Notes: generated by a model not told the origin, from the sequence alone. Shown: positions 1-10,989, counted from the stretch's first letter. The stretch is 64,000 nucleotides of DNA from Owenia fusiformis (GCA_903813345.2 CAIIXF020000005.1:16433375-16497374), one strand, 5' to 3'. Made by a program: numbers and translations.

Positions 1-668
1 TCGTGGAAATAGAACGACATCATAGAAACTTGTTATTGGAACAAAGTATTGATTTTAGATTGATATCTGTCGCTGAAAACTAGTACACTATAGTCTGTCC
101 TATGACGATATTTGAAATAAAGAGTTCTGATTGGTTAAACGGGTTTTGGTACAGCTGAATTTTATATGTGAGTTGTACAAGGTTGAGTTCGTGAGTTGAC
201 CAGAGGGCAGGATACGATGAAGACTGTGTGATTGTGGCTTCTTGTTTGATGTTTGGATTTTGGACCATGCTTTGTTGAGTATTGGATATTGGTACTAGGT
301 TTGATATACGGAAGTACATTAGGTATAGTACAACAAGGTACGCCTTTGACTTTATCACTTCTGGTAGTTTGAGATCAAATACTTGATGTTAGATGTCTTA
401 CGATAACGGAAGTTAGGGCGTGGCATAGCCCTCTGGCGCTCCGGGGTTGGATCTCGTTATTAGCATTTCCATTTTATCTCTTATTGTCTGTGGCTTGTTT
501 TATATTACTGTATGCATGTATTGTTATATGTTGTAAATAAATATTTGATGTTGTAAACCGTGTTGATTTTATCCGATTGTTATCCTTGTAAATACCCTCT
601 GTCCTTTGTTCTTTTTGCTCAGCTATATTTTCAGTACCATCAATACCCCATATTAAGGTCGCATTACA
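1..668 (+). repeat. 5' LTR (left end outside window)
   Basis: Matches 9379-10046 base for base as far as I can read, with a constant offset of 9378. It ends ...GCATTACA, followed by one base and then the primer binding site. An AATAAA lies at 536-541. The short ORF at 80-358 (minus) recurs in the other LTR and is not taken as a gene. Confidence 0.95.
536..541 (+). promoter_or_regulatory. polyadenylation signal AATAAA in LTR
   Basis: AATAAA about 130 bases before the LTR end, repeated at 9914-9919 in the 3' LTR. The position fits an R/U5 border signal. Its role is inferred, not shown. Confidence 0.45.
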
Positions 669-669
669 T

Positions 670-687
670 TGGTGGCAGCGAAACTGA
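670..687 (+). other. Primer binding site (PBS)
   Basis: Starts TGGTGGCAGCGAAACTGA one base after the LTR end. The initial TGG pairs with the CCA end of a tRNA, as expected for minus-strand priming. I cannot name the tRNA from memory. Confidence 0.7.
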
Positions 688-3033
688 CCTACAGAAATTG
701 ACAACAGCTGTGAACCGGCGTCTCCAGCCTGGTGGAAGGGGAGAAGGTATTGCTAGCAAAAGGTACGGTACATTGGTAAGAAGGGTAAAGGATAATTTAA
801 AATCACACGTATACATTGTCAATTGAATATTTTATCTAGGTATTTTTTATCAAAGGCTCCAATCAATCGCACGTATACAACGTCACATTTGAAAACAAAT
901 TTTTGCAAGGCAATTGATGCCTCAGGCTCATTTTCAATATTCAAAGCGATTAGTACTGAAGTGAGGTAACTAAATGTTTTTGGTGTATAAAGTCATAGGG
1001 AACTCAATCAGCCTTTCACACTAGCAATTTGTCAAAATTTTGATCTCAGGATAATTGCAACGCTACTCAGGATCAGGCGTTTGCACACCAGACTGTCGAT
1101 ATTGTTACGTTACTCAGGATTAGACGTATACATTCCAGTCATGCAACGATAGTTCACATTTTGACATTATTGCTTGAGTTTGTATAACAAGGCATCGGGA
1201 AGGAAAATTTTATCTAAACACCGAAAGTAAACCGTTACCTTACCTATATGTACTGAATTAGCAATAACATGCTTCATTGAAAGCGTTTAGGAAACTCAAC
1301 AGCTTTGAATTATATTGAGCTTTTTCTACAACACATTAGAAAATTCGAATGTGACAAATGTATTTAAAGCGATAAATTGTATGATACAAGCCTAGGGGAA
1401 CTGCAAATTCATCCACAAAATTCATCTTGAATTTGACATTTCAGTACAGTTGAACTAGATTGATAGCAGTATTTAAAAAAACATATAGTTTCTTTGTCAG
1501 ATTACAATGGTTTGTTGACTGAAACATTGCAGATTATTGTGCTGACAATATTGTATATTGTCGTATTTTACATGCAACGGATTCATATCTCGTTTTACAT
1601 GCAACCAAGTTCATATTTTGTTTAACAGGCAATTGCCTTTAAATCTGATTTTGTTTTATTGCAACTGTGTTTATGGCTTAGTGTAGTGAAACTGCATGTT
1701 AAATATTGGTAGTAGATCGGAGTCACTACTACGTAGGCACAACTGGATCACACAACGATATTTCAGACATTCATTTCTTTGTCCCATGATTAGGCCTACA
1801 CTTTGATTACCGTAAGCTTCGACATCAATTTCGTTGTCATGTAATTTGGTAGGGTATGCGAATGCAAATTAGATTGTGAATGATGCCGTTTTAGGAAGTT
1901 ATAAATCCTCTGATATACGTAAGATCTTGTTTGAAATAACTCTCACCGGTATGGAACTGCAACGCATGTGTAACAAAATGTAAGATAATGATATCTGCAT
2001 GTACCGTAGTTCGGACTCTGTATGTAAATTGATTTGGAACAGTAATAAATGCTTGCATACAACCGGTAGTTGGATATCTTACCAGTGTTGAAAAAAAACC
2101 TAGGTCGATAGTGGAATTTTATTTTCACCAGTGTGGGAAAATTGCAAATTATTGTTGGAACTTGGCGTCATAAAGACCCAGTTCCTGTGCACATTACATG
2201 TGATTGTTTGTTTATTGTAATACAATCAGTCTTACCAATCTTACCTCACCAGTGCGTAGCGTTGGGAATATGTGGTTTTATGTCTGAATTTTCCAATTTG
2301 GATAATATTATCGTTTATTTTCACCAAAGTCAGACTAACAACGCCACTATTGAAATATATTGTAATATCGACGCTACATTCGCATAGGATAGTTAACGCC
2401 AGTATGTAGGATAAACACAGGAATTGAACTTACAGCAATATCACTAGTGTGTATCATTTTTATCGCACCCAGTAATCAAGCATTGAAACACATGTGGATG
2501 AATATTGAACTATTCCTATTGGTAACTGTATGCGTTGGTAAAACGTTTGTTGGAAAGAGACATACTGGGGATATAAGTAGAAAATGTTGTTTTCACTAGT
2601 GTGGATCATTGGAAAATTGATACAAGTGATTTGACAAACTAAATTGTGAACGGGAAACGTTTATACAAAATAGTACGTTCACCATAACCTGCGATATAAT
2701 TTTGTGATGTATACTACACTTGAATACCGGATGTTGTACATAGTACGAGTAACCGTTTGTTAGAATATATACAGTGTAAATACGGTACATACACATACAC
2801 GAAATTTTGATTTCAATCAACCAGATCTGTTATTGAAAACGTACACAGAGACGTCATTAGCAAGTCTCGCCAATGTAGGTTGGTAACATGTTAATGTTTT
2901 AGAAATACTTTTTAAATGTGAAATCGTTGTGAATCTGGATTTTAAATGAATTGAACTTGTGTAGAACGTTGTGCACTTAGAGAGATTACACAATAGTAAA
3001 CCGAGATTAAACACGATATAAAAACATATAGCA
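688..3033 (+). other. Long non-coding leader of the retrotransposon
   Basis: About 2.35 kb between PBS and gag with no convincing ORF. It holds loosely repeated phrases: variants of CACGTATACA near 807, 869 and 1126, and variants of TTTTCACCAGTGTGG near 2119, 2248, 2315, 2442 and 2588. These may be packaging, promoter or RNA-structure elements, or old duplications. No function can be read directly. Confidence 0.6.
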
Positions 3034-4938
3034 ATGGAAAGCCATAGAGCAATGGCAAGTGAAGTAGATATGTTATTCCCAGCACAGAATTACAAAGCAA
3101 AGCCAGACACATATAGTGGCGAAATAGCCTGGCAGGATTATCTGTCACATTTTGAAGTGTGTGCAAATATCAATTGTTGGAGTGATGTGCAGAAAGCACA
3201 CATGTTAGCAGTGAATCTTAGAGGTGTCGCTAGGGAATTTTTCACTGATATACCAAATGAAAGCAAATACGATTATGCTGTATTAACAAACACACTGAAA
3301 GCTAGATTCTCTCCTAGTCAGAGACCATTAAATTTGGTTGAACTTGACGCCAAAAGGAGAGAACCGTCTGAGACATTGATGGAACTTGGTCAGTTTTTGC
3401 GTAGGCAATCATCATTAGCGTATCCTAATTTAGATTATGCTTTGAGAGATGAATTAGCCTTTGATCATTTCATGACTGCTATTTCGAATCAGCCTGAGAT
3501 GAAAACATTTATCAGATTCGCAAAAGCAAAAACATTAGACCAAGCTATATCAGCAGGATTAGAGTGGGAATCTCATCAAGCCTTAGATTCTCATTTTAGC
3601 CAATCAACACTTGAAAGCCAACATCCAAAGCTAGTTGGAACAATTCAAAGTGATAAAGCGGATCTCGAATCCATGTTAAAATTATTGCAGGAACAACAAG
3701 ATATGATTGTAAAATTGGAAATGAAATTAGAAGCAATACAATGTGGAAACGTGGAAAATTTTGAAAATGATAGTTCTTGCAAACATATTGAGAAAGTAAC
3801 TTATAGCAATGCAATAACGTGTTTCAATTGTGGTGATGATCACAAGTCAAATGAATGTCCAACAATGTTATATTGCACTCGATGTTTCTGTGACGGGCAT
3901 GTTATGCAGTTTTGTAGAGTTCATCTTAACTCCTCAAATGTAAATACAGGTGTTCAAAATAAGAATACATCAAGGAGGAGGAGAAATTATGAAAAATTTG
4001 GAACACCTCGTAGGCCAGGAAAAAGAAATACATACTGGCGTAACCAAAAACCACAGCAGTTCCAAGAACAGGAAGTCCCCATTGGGAAACCAGAAACACT
4101 GGAAGTGGATAACCTTCAATCCAAAGAAATAAGGAATGCATTATCGGCCATAGATAGACTGAAAAATACTGAACTAGTGAATAACATCATGGAAAATGGC
4201 CTGTTCATAAATGCAAGTATTCAGGAAAATGCAGTTAATTTTCTTATAGATAGTGGTTCTTGCATTTCTATTATTTCAAGTCAAGTGTTTCACAGAGTAG
4301 GGAAAGAAAATGATATTATTGTACCACCGTATAACAGTTTTAAAAACGCTGACGGAAGTCCACTTCCACTAGTTGGCTACAGTCACATCGTTTTAAATTT
4401 GGATGGAACTTGCTATCCGTTAAAAGTGTGGATTGCAGATATAAATACAGACGCCATTATTGGAATGGATTTTCTGGTAGCCAACAAAGGGGTGTTGGAT
4501 CTCGGCAATGGAACTCTGAATATCCATGGAAACATAATTGAATGTATGACACATGACTCCCAACCAGTAATGAAAGCACTAATAAATCAAACAGTACAAA
4601 TACCACCTATGTGCGAAATGATCGTAAAAGGGAGAGTTAATCGTGTTAGTGGCCTAAATGCAGGAAAAATGGGTGTTTTTGAGCAAACACCAACACTTAC
4701 TACAAAACATGACGTAATGGTCGGCCGATCTTTGGTTGAACTTTCGGATAGTGTCAAAGACATGATTCCAATACGGATTATGAATCCTAGTGATCAACCG
4801 GTGACCATTTACAAGAACACAAAAGTGGGTGAGATAGACCTAGTCACTAATATTAAAGAACTGACCAATAAGGAGAAAAGCAGGAAATATTACCAGACTA
4901 CTTGGCAGATCTGTATGAGAAATCACGTTCTGATCTAA
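3034..4938 (+). CDS. gag-pro: Gag-protease polyprotein of Ty3/gypsy element
   Basis: A 634-residue ORF from an ATG. Residues 1 to about 200 look like a retrotransposon Gag (capsid) region that packages the RNA. A Leu/Lys/Glu-rich stretch near 205-235 may be a coiled coil. Two Cys-His zinc knuckles follow: the first from Cys263 has spacing C-x2-C-x3-H-x4-C (one short), the second from Cys281 is canonical C-x2-C-x4-H-x4-C. A basic segment leads to an aspartic protease with active site LIDSGS (Asp406-Ser-Gly) and a flap-type IIGMDF near 474. The stop at 4938 overlaps the pol frame (open from 4872) by 67 nt in the -1 frame, so pol may be made by -1 frameshifting; I see no classic slippery heptamer in the overlap. 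This ORF is intact. Confidence 0.93.
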   Translation: MESHRAMASEVDMLFPAQNYKAKPDTYSGEIAWQDYLSHFEVCANINCWSDVQKAHMLAVNLRGVAREFFTDIPNESKYDYAVLTNTLKARFSPSQRPLNLVELDAKRREPSETLMELGQFLRRQSSLAYPNLDYALRDELAFDHFMTAISNQPEMKTFIRFAKAKTLDQAISAGLEWESHQALDSHFSQSTLESQHPKLVGTIQSDKADLESMLKLLQEQQDMIVKLEMKLEAIQCGNVENFENDSSCKHIEKVTYSNAITCFNCGDDHKSNECPTMLYCTRCFCDGHVMQFCRVHLNSSNVNTGVQNKNTSRRRRNYEKFGTPRRPGKRNTYWRNQKPQQFQEQEVPIGKPETLEVDNLQSKEIRNALSAIDRLKNTELVNNIMENGLFINASIQENAVNFLIDSGSCISIISSQVFHRVGKENDIIVPPYNSFKNADGSPLPLVGYSHIVLNLDGTCYPLKVWIADINTDAIIGMDFLVANKGVLDLGNGTLNIHGNIIECMTHDSQPVMKALINQTVQIPPMCEMIVKGRVNRVSGLNAGKMGVFEQTPTLTTKHDVMVGRSLVELSDSVKDMIPIRIMNPSDQPVTIYKNTKVGEIDLVTNIKELTNKEKSRKYYQTTWQICMRNHVLI

Positions 4939-5897
4939 ATGATAGTCAGTCATTAGTCGTGAGAAAATTGCTTATAGATTATAAGGATATTTTTGCAAAG
5001 AATTCTGACGATCTAGGACGAACAGATGTAGTAGAACATCACATAGATACCGGCGATGCCCGCCCAATCAAACAACATCCCAGGAGACAACCCCTTGCTA
5101 AACAAGAAATTGTGACGGAGGAAGTGAACAAAATGTTAGACAAAGGAATCATTGAACCATATAATGCACCATGGAGCTCACCAATTGTTCTAGTAACCAA
5201 AAAGGATAAGACAATACGTTTCTGCATTGATTATAGGAAATTGAATGACGTCACAAAGAAGGACGCTTACCCAATACCAAGACTAGATACATGTCTGGAC
5301 AGTTTATCAGGAGCAAAATGGTTTTGTTCAGTTGACATGGCTTCTGGGTATTGGCAGGTGGCGTTAGACAAGGAGTCTAAGGAGAAAACAAGCTTTGTAG
5401 TTAGAGATGGACTCTATCAATTTAATGTCATGCCTTTTGGTCTGACAGGAGCACCTGGAACATTTCAAAGATTAATGGAAACAGTGCTGAAAGGCCTACA
5501 ATGGAAATCATGTCTTCTATACATAGATGACATTTTGACATGGGGAAAGAGCTTTGAGGACACATTGATGAAAGTAAAAGAAGTGTTTGACAGGATAAGA
5601 AAGTCTGGGTTGAAAATGAAACCAAAGAAATGCACATTGTTTAAATCATCGGTGATTTTTCTTGGTCATAAAGTGTCACGCGAAGGCGTAGAAACTGATA
5701 GTGAGAAAGTTGAGCAGATTGTTAACTGGAAAACGCCAGTTTGTCAAAAGGAAGTTCGAGCATTTGTTGGATTCGTTGGTTACTACAGAAAATTTGTCAA
5801 AGGATTTTCAAATATAGCTCTTCATTGCATCAACTGTGTGAAAAACAGAAAGGGTTTACCTGGACTTCGGAATGCCAAGAAGCATTTCAGACATTAA
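4872..5897 (+). CDS. pol: Pol part 1: reverse transcriptase (frame broken at 3' end)
   Basis: This frame opens after a stop at 4869-4871. The first useful residues (ILPDYLADLYEKS) resemble the usual linker before gypsy RT, so the true start is probably reached by frameshift from gag-pro and not at an ATG. RT motifs include RFCIDYRKLN, SVDMASGYWQV, FGLTGAPGTFQ and the catalytic YIDD at 5520-5531, then FLGHKVS and VRAFVGFVGYYRKFV in the thumb/connection. It copies the element RNA into DNA in the virus-like particle. Just after FSNIA (about 5820) the frame runs out into unrelated residues and stops at 5897, while RNase H continues in another frame: an indel. Confidence 0.93.
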   Translation, partial: GEKQEILPDYLADLYEKSRSDLNDSQSLVVRKLLIDYKDIFAKNSDDLGRTDVVEHHIDTGDARPIKQHPRRQPLAKQEIVTEEVNKMLDKGIIEPYNAPWSSPIVLVTKKDKTIRFCIDYRKLNDVTKKDAYPIPRLDTCLDSLSGAKWFCSVDMASGYWQVALDKESKEKTSFVVRDGLYQFNVMPFGLTGAPGTFQRLMETVLKGLQWKSCLLYIDDILTWGKSFEDTLMKVKEVFDRIRKSGLKMKPKKCTLFKSSVIFLGHKVSREGVETDSEKVEQIVNWKTPVCQKEVRAFVGFVGYYRKFVKGFSNIALHCINCVKNRKGLPGLRNAKKHFRH

Positions 5898-7333
5898 AAA
5901 ATGCTATTGTGGCTGCACCAATATTAGCCTATCCCAGTGAGAAAGGCACCTATGTTCTTGATTGTGATGCTTCAAAGTTCGGATTGGGTGGTGTTCTATC
6001 ACAAATTGTAGATGGGGTGGAAAGACCAATTTCCTTTGGAAGCAAAACAATGAACAAGTCTGAAAGGAACTATTGTGTAACCAGGAAAGAACTACTGGCA
6101 ATAGTAACATTTGTTAAACGATTCAGACCATATTTATATGGACAGAAGTTTATAATCAGGACAGATCATAGAGCATTGAAGTGGCTATTCAACTTTAAGG
6201 AACCAGATGGTCAGATAGCTAGATGGTTGGAAATGCTAAGTGCATATGATATGGAAATTCAACATCGGCCTGGAGCTTCTCATGCAAATGCTGATGGCCT
6301 TTCGAGGATGCAATGCCCACAATGTGGAATGAACAATGACGATGATAATGCTGTGAATGCAATCCATGGTGCACAATCAGATAATGAGAAACATAGTGCC
6401 TTGGGAGCATGGAGTTCTGAAGAAATACGAGCTTTGCAAATGAGAGACCCTGAGATATCACTTGTATTTAAATCCGTTGAATCAGGGAAAAGAATTGTAT
6501 TCAAAGACATTTCAGATCAAGGAAAGCCATTAAAACATTTGTTATCCGATTGGGAACGTCTTAAAGTGAAGGATGGAATTCTATACAGAAAGTGGGAATC
6601 TGATACAGGAGAAATTATCAGATGGCAGTTAGTAGTTCCCAAACAATTGAGGAAAGATGTGATACATCAATTACACAACACTGTCACTGCAGGCCACTTA
6701 GGAATCCATAAAACAATCGAAAGGGTAAGATCAAGATACTTTTGGTACAGTCTCAGAACTGATATCAGAGACTGGTGTAACAAATGCGATTCTTGCGCCT
6801 CCAGAAAGCCAAACCTCAAGAAGAAAAAGGCACCAATGAAGCTATATCAGGTGGGAGTACCCATGGAAAGGATAGCAACAGATATTTTAGGTCCATTACC
6901 CACAACAAATAGTGGAAATAAATACATCATCATTGTGGCAGACTATTTTACCAAGTGGACCGAGGCATATGCTATTCCTAATCAGGAAGCAGAGACTATT
7001 GCTGATATCGTAAGCAAGGAATTTATATGTAGGTGGGGATGCCCTATGTCAATGCATAGTGACCAAGGTAGGAACTATGAAAGTAAAATCTTTCAAGAGG
7101 TATGCAATTCACTTGGAATTACCAAAACAAGAACGACTCCATTTAGACCTTGTTCTGATGGAATGGTGGAACGTTTTAACAGGACCTTGGAAAGCATGCT
7201 TAGCATGTTTGTGAAAAAACATCAAAAAGACTGGGATGAATATCTACCATTTTTGATGCTGGCATACAGAACATCAGTACATGAGTCATCCCAATTTTGC
7301 TCCATGCGAGTTGATGTTAGGGAGACAGCTTAA
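5741..7333 (+). CDS. pol: Pol part 2: RNase H and integrase (both ends frame-broken)
   Basis: Homology in this frame begins near 5820; the first codons are out of frame with RT. RNase H is recognised from VLDCDAS, TRKELLAIV, RTDHRALKWL and NADGLSR, which carry the acidic catalytic residues. Integrase follows: a His-His-Cys-Cys zinc domain (HQLH, GHLGIH, CNKCDSC), then the catalytic core with ATDILGP, HSDQGRN (Asp codon 7061-7063) and MVERFNR (Glu codon 7169-7171), a D-35-E spacing that matches the family. The frame is lost after AYRTSVHES (about 7285) and terminates at 7333, while the C-terminal part continues in the next frame: a second indel. Confidence 0.92.
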   Translation: MSKGSSSICWIRWLLQKICQRIFKYSSSLHQLCEKQKGFTWTSECQEAFQTLKNAIVAAPILAYPSEKGTYVLDCDASKFGLGGVLSQIVDGVERPISFGSKTMNKSERNYCVTRKELLAIVTFVKRFRPYLYGQKFIIRTDHRALKWLFNFKEPDGQIARWLEMLSAYDMEIQHRPGASHANADGLSRMQCPQCGMNNDDDNAVNAIHGAQSDNEKHSALGAWSSEEIRALQMRDPEISLVFKSVESGKRIVFKDISDQGKPLKHLLSDWERLKVKDGILYRKWESDTGEIIRWQLVVPKQLRKDVIHQLHNTVTAGHLGIHKTIERVRSRYFWYSLRTDIRDWCNKCDSCASRKPNLKKKKAPMKLYQVGVPMERIATDILGPLPTTNSGNKYIIIVADYFTKWTEAYAIPNQEAETIADIVSKEFICRWGCPMSMHSDQGRNYESKIFQEVCNSLGITKTRTTPFRPCSDGMVERFNRTLESMLSMFVKKHQKDWDEYLPFLMLAYRTSVHESSQFCSMRVDVRETA

Positions 7334-8021
7334 CCTCCCTGTGGATATGGTGTTTGGACCACCACAAGATGAAAAGGAATCAGAAACAGACTATGTTGCC
7401 TCTTTAAAGGAGAGAATGGAGACAACACATGCATTTGCCAGAGAAAACTTAAAAAGAAATAGTCAGAGGCAAAAGAAAAATTATGACATAAAGGCAGCTC
7501 CAACCACAATGCACGAGGGGGATGCCGTGTGGCTTCACTGCCCCTTAAGGAAACCGGGAATTTCACCCAAATTACAGAGGCCATACCAGGGTCCATACAT
7601 AATAACAAAGAGAATCAGTGACGTAACATATAGAATACAGAGATCAAGAAGGAGTAAACCAACAGTGGTGCATATAGACAGACTTAAACCCTACAAGGGT
7701 GGTGAGAAACCAACCTGGTATCACAGAAAGGAAAATAATGATGACGAAAGAGGTCCAGAAGAGAATAGTTCAGAGAGGGATGTCACCACTGCGACACCAA
7801 TAAAAGACAATGTGGATGCCGACAATAATGAAAAATCAGACGAGGAAGAATATTTTCAAGTTGAGGAAATATTGGGAAAGAGAAAGAAACGTGGCCAATG
7901 GGAATACTTGTGTAAATGGGAGGGATATGATTCCTCAGCAAACACATTTGAGCCCTGGGAGAACTTAAATGAATTATCCAAAACATTCATCAGAAACAAT
8001 GAAATTCCTATTGTCAGGTAG
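7281..8021 (+). CDS. pol: Pol part 3: integrase C-terminus with GPY motif and chromodomain
   Basis: This frame picks up where part 2 fails. It has a LMLGRQLNLP segment, a GPY/F-type domain (RPYQGPYIITKRISDVTYRI) and the typical VVHIDRLKPY ending of gypsy integrases. After an acidic linker comes a chromodomain at about 7850-7990, with FQVEEILGKR, YLCKWEGYD and FEPWENL containing the aromatic cage-type positions. In related chromoviruses such domains can direct integration to histone-marked chromatin; that role is inferred here. The stop is at 8019-8021. Confidence 0.9.
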   Translation: MSHPNFAPCELMLGRQLNLPVDMVFGPPQDEKESETDYVASLKERMETTHAFARENLKRNSQRQKKNYDIKAAPTTMHEGDAVWLHCPLRKPGISPKLQRPYQGPYIITKRISDVTYRIQRSRRSKPTVVHIDRLKPYKGGEKPTWYHRKENNDDERGPEENSSERDVTTATPIKDNVDADNNEKSDEEEYFQVEEILGKRKKRGQWEYLCKWEGYDSSANTFEPWENLNELSKTFIRNNEIPIVR

Positions 8022-9306
8022 GCACTGTTGAATAGCTACTGTTGAATATGATACTGACATGAGTTGACTCGTGGCTTTGTTATGAAAAAAACACAATTTT
8101 TAAATATAACATGGAAAATACAAAAATATTTGTTTGTTATTAAATTGCTTTAGACTTATATAAGTTTTTGTTGAATGATATATGTTGTAATATGTACAAG
8201 TGTAGATAAGATGTCATTGTAGTATATGACAAAGAGGATGACATATGAGATTTGGATACTTTGATTCAGAGATGCATATTTTGATGGGTTTTGGCGAATC
8301 AAATTGCTTATGTTGCATATACCATTTTGAAATATAGTTCAAGTTGTGTCACGCAGAAGCACTTGAGTAAGAAGCTATATATTTTTGGCCCCGATCATGA
8401 TCATGCAAGTTACTGTTTGCCCGCAAATGATTATCACAGATAGCTGGAACACTTGAATTGCTTCATCGATTTCTCTTTTGCTATGCCTTAAGTGTAAAAC
8501 TTGTCTGTATGAAAAAAGGTTTTCTTTCGTTGCGATTGCAAAAGTGAAACTTATTTTAGTTACATGAATGAAATATGATGATAAAGCAAGTATATTTAAG
8601 AAGTTGAATTTGCAGTGGTGGTGGCTACACTGATGAAAATTCGACATTGCACCAATTGGTTGAATGTATGATTATGGGATTGACACCCCGAGAATGAATG
8701 GTCAAATGAATGAATATAATGAGTGCATGTGGACCAATTGTTTGTAGATGAAACTATTCATCTTTGTTTTCTCCAACTGGAAATAGTAGGGATGTGATAT
8801 TGGATTCAGGGAGTACTACTGAAAACATGTCATATTGAACGTAATTGTTCATGCATTGCTGAATTGTAATATGACTTAGTGGTTGAGTACTTTAGATTGT
8901 GCTATGGGGAGGTGTCATGCATTACAGTAAATTGGGATAAAGAGTTAGGAATGTCGGTTAGATTCTCGTAAGGAGAAGGGTAACTTAAGATGGGGTTTCA
9001 CTGAGCATAACAGCGTAATAAAGCAACATACTTATACATAATGAACTGAAGTATAAACAGTAACACTAATTTTTTTTGATTAATATGGAATCACAATCTG
9101 TTACACTAGTTATTTTGATTTGGATTTGGAGTCACAGGAAATACAGTGACAAATTATTTGTATATAGACATTATTGATAAAGACTAGGAATAAAGATTGA
9201 GATTAGAGGATTAGATCATCCGTATATTTTAATGTTATTTGATAATTAACGCAACCGTTATATTTTATATTATGATTTATATTTTTGGCGAGGACGCCAC
9301 CTTCTC
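8022..9306 (+). other. Non-coding 3' region between pol and 3' LTR
   Basis: About 1.3 kb, AT-rich, without an ORF that looks like env or any known domain on either strand. It lies inside the element and ends at the polypurine tract. Confidence 0.6.
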
Positions 9307-9322
9307 AGAAGGAGGGGAGTTG
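9307..9322 (+). other. Polypurine tract
   Basis: AGAAGGAGGGGAG followed by TTG directly before the 3' LTR start TGTAACGG. This is the expected plus-strand primer site. Confidence 0.75.
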
Positions 9323-10046
9323 TGTAACGGTTGCTTGATAAGGCTTTTCATGTTTTTAACTTCCAAATGATGCTAACGTCGTGGAAATAGAACGACATCA
9401 TAGAAACTTGTTATTGGAACAAAGTATTGATTTTAGATTGATATCTGTCGCTGAAAACTAGTACACTATAGTCTGTCCTATGACGATATTTGAAATAAAG
9501 AGTTCTGATTGGTTAAACGGGTTTTGGTACAGCTGAATTTTATATGTGAGTTGTACAAGGTTGAGTTCGTGAGTTGACCAGAGGGCAGGATACGATGAAG
9601 ACTGTGTGATTGTGGCTTCTTGTTTGATGTTTGGATTTTGGACCATGCTTTGTTGAGTATTGGATATTGGTACTAGGTTTGATATACGGAAGTACATTAG
9701 GTATAGTACAACAAGGTACGCCTTTGACTTTATCACTTCTGGTAGTTTGAGATCAAATACTTGATGTTAGATGTCTTACGATAACGGAAGTTAGGGCGTG
9801 GCATAGCCCTCTGGCGCTCCGGGGTTGGATCTCGTTATTAGCATTTCCATTTTATCTCTTATTGTCTGTGGCTTGTTTTATATTACTGTATGCATGTATT
9901 GTTATATGTTGTAAATAAATATTTGATGTTGTAAACCGTGTTGATTTTATCCGATTGTTATCCTTGTAAATACCCTCTGTCCTTTGTTCTTTTTGCTCAG
10001 CTATATTTTCAGTACCATCAATACCCCATATTAAGGTCGCATTACA
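9323..10046 (+). repeat. 3' LTR, complete (724 bp)
   Basis: Starts TGTAACGG after the polypurine tract and ends GCATTACA, giving a short TGTAA/TTACA terminal inverted repeat. Positions 9379-10046 repeat the window start. The flank after it is CATTAAACAT. Confidence 0.93.
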
Positions 10047-10989
10047 CATTAAACATTTCTTTTAAATGTTAATGCCTTGCAACAAAGAACAACTACTCCT
10101 GAAAAACCTATTCGTCCTTTCTTTGAATTGAAAATAAGTTTGGCAACCTTAGCTCCCTCCTCTTTATTTTGACGATTATCAGTGGATCCGTTATTTTTAG
10201 AAAATAAAAAGTGATTATCAGGAAGCAATGCATATGGGTACACCACGTGATCTTTTATATTTTTTAACTGTGACAATTAAATACTCATTCGAAATAATAA
10301 ATCTAGACTTATTTGATACAATCCTTCTTATGCCTTTGCTTTCCTCAGCAAAAGATGACTGCATTTTTCTTTTTTATTTGACAGAACTTTCCACTGCACG
10401 TAATGTGTAATGTGTGTACCTTTTTAGCTTACACTTGTATTTAGTACCAGAGACATTACCTAATTCCCTCCCTTAATCCATTTATTTGCTAAACATTTAT
10501 AATTAATGACATTAACACGATCCACTAAAGTTTATCGTGGTAAGCCACGCCCACTCCATCTCTATCCTTCTGGAGGATCTGCGATGCAACAGAGATGCTA
10601 TGAGTATCAGAATGACTAAAGTTTGATATTCGTGAAAATAGAGCGTATACTAAATACACCGAAACAGCAACAATCTAAACTTAATATAATCTCCGAGATA
10701 AACGGGCATTTGAATAGAAAACTGATTTTTTCGCAATGGATTTATTTTTCCTTAAAAAGTGATGGATAATATTCGATCAATTGCTTGTGTTTATAAATGA
10801 TACATATGCTTTGAATAATAACTCATTTCAAATTGTTTCTATTATTAAATATTTGCTTGTGAGGACCCCGGGGACTTGGCAAGATTTTTCGTTTGAAATA
10901 AAACAAAACGGAGGCGCACAGATTTCAAAGAAAATGTGTTTTCATCAGTCTTAAGACAGTTGGTTTATTTCCCCGTAGATTGAGCAGCT
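10047..10989. other. Intergenic, no gene seen
   Basis: About 940 bases of AT-rich sequence. Its short ORFs (for example 10049-10276 minus and 10228-10410 plus) show no recognisable protein features. Confidence 0.5.

Larger units (their letters stand above)
1..10046 (+). mobile_element. Ty3/gypsy LTR retrotransposon with chromodomain, nearly full length
   Basis: Direct repeats at 1-668 and 9379-10046 flank gag, protease, reverse transcriptase, RNase H, integrase and chromodomain in Ty3/gypsy (Metaviridae-type) order. The 3' LTR starts TGTAACGG at 9323 and ends CATTACA at 10046, so about 56 bases of the 5' LTR lie outside the window. By eye the two LTRs show no differences over the shared 668 bases, which implies a young insertion. 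Pol is interrupted by two frame changes (near 5820 and near 7290), so this copy is probably not autonomous unless these are sequence errors. The 5' target-site duplication is outside the window. No env-like ORF is seen between pol and the 3' LTR. Confidence 0.95.

Noticed and set aside
80-358. 92-codon minus ORF, repeated exactly at 9458-9736
   Set aside because: It is simply LTR sequence present twice; no protein features.
5800-5900. Programmed frameshift between RT and RNase H
   Set aside because: No known Ty3/gypsy element shifts at this point and no recoding signal is visible; an indel is simpler.
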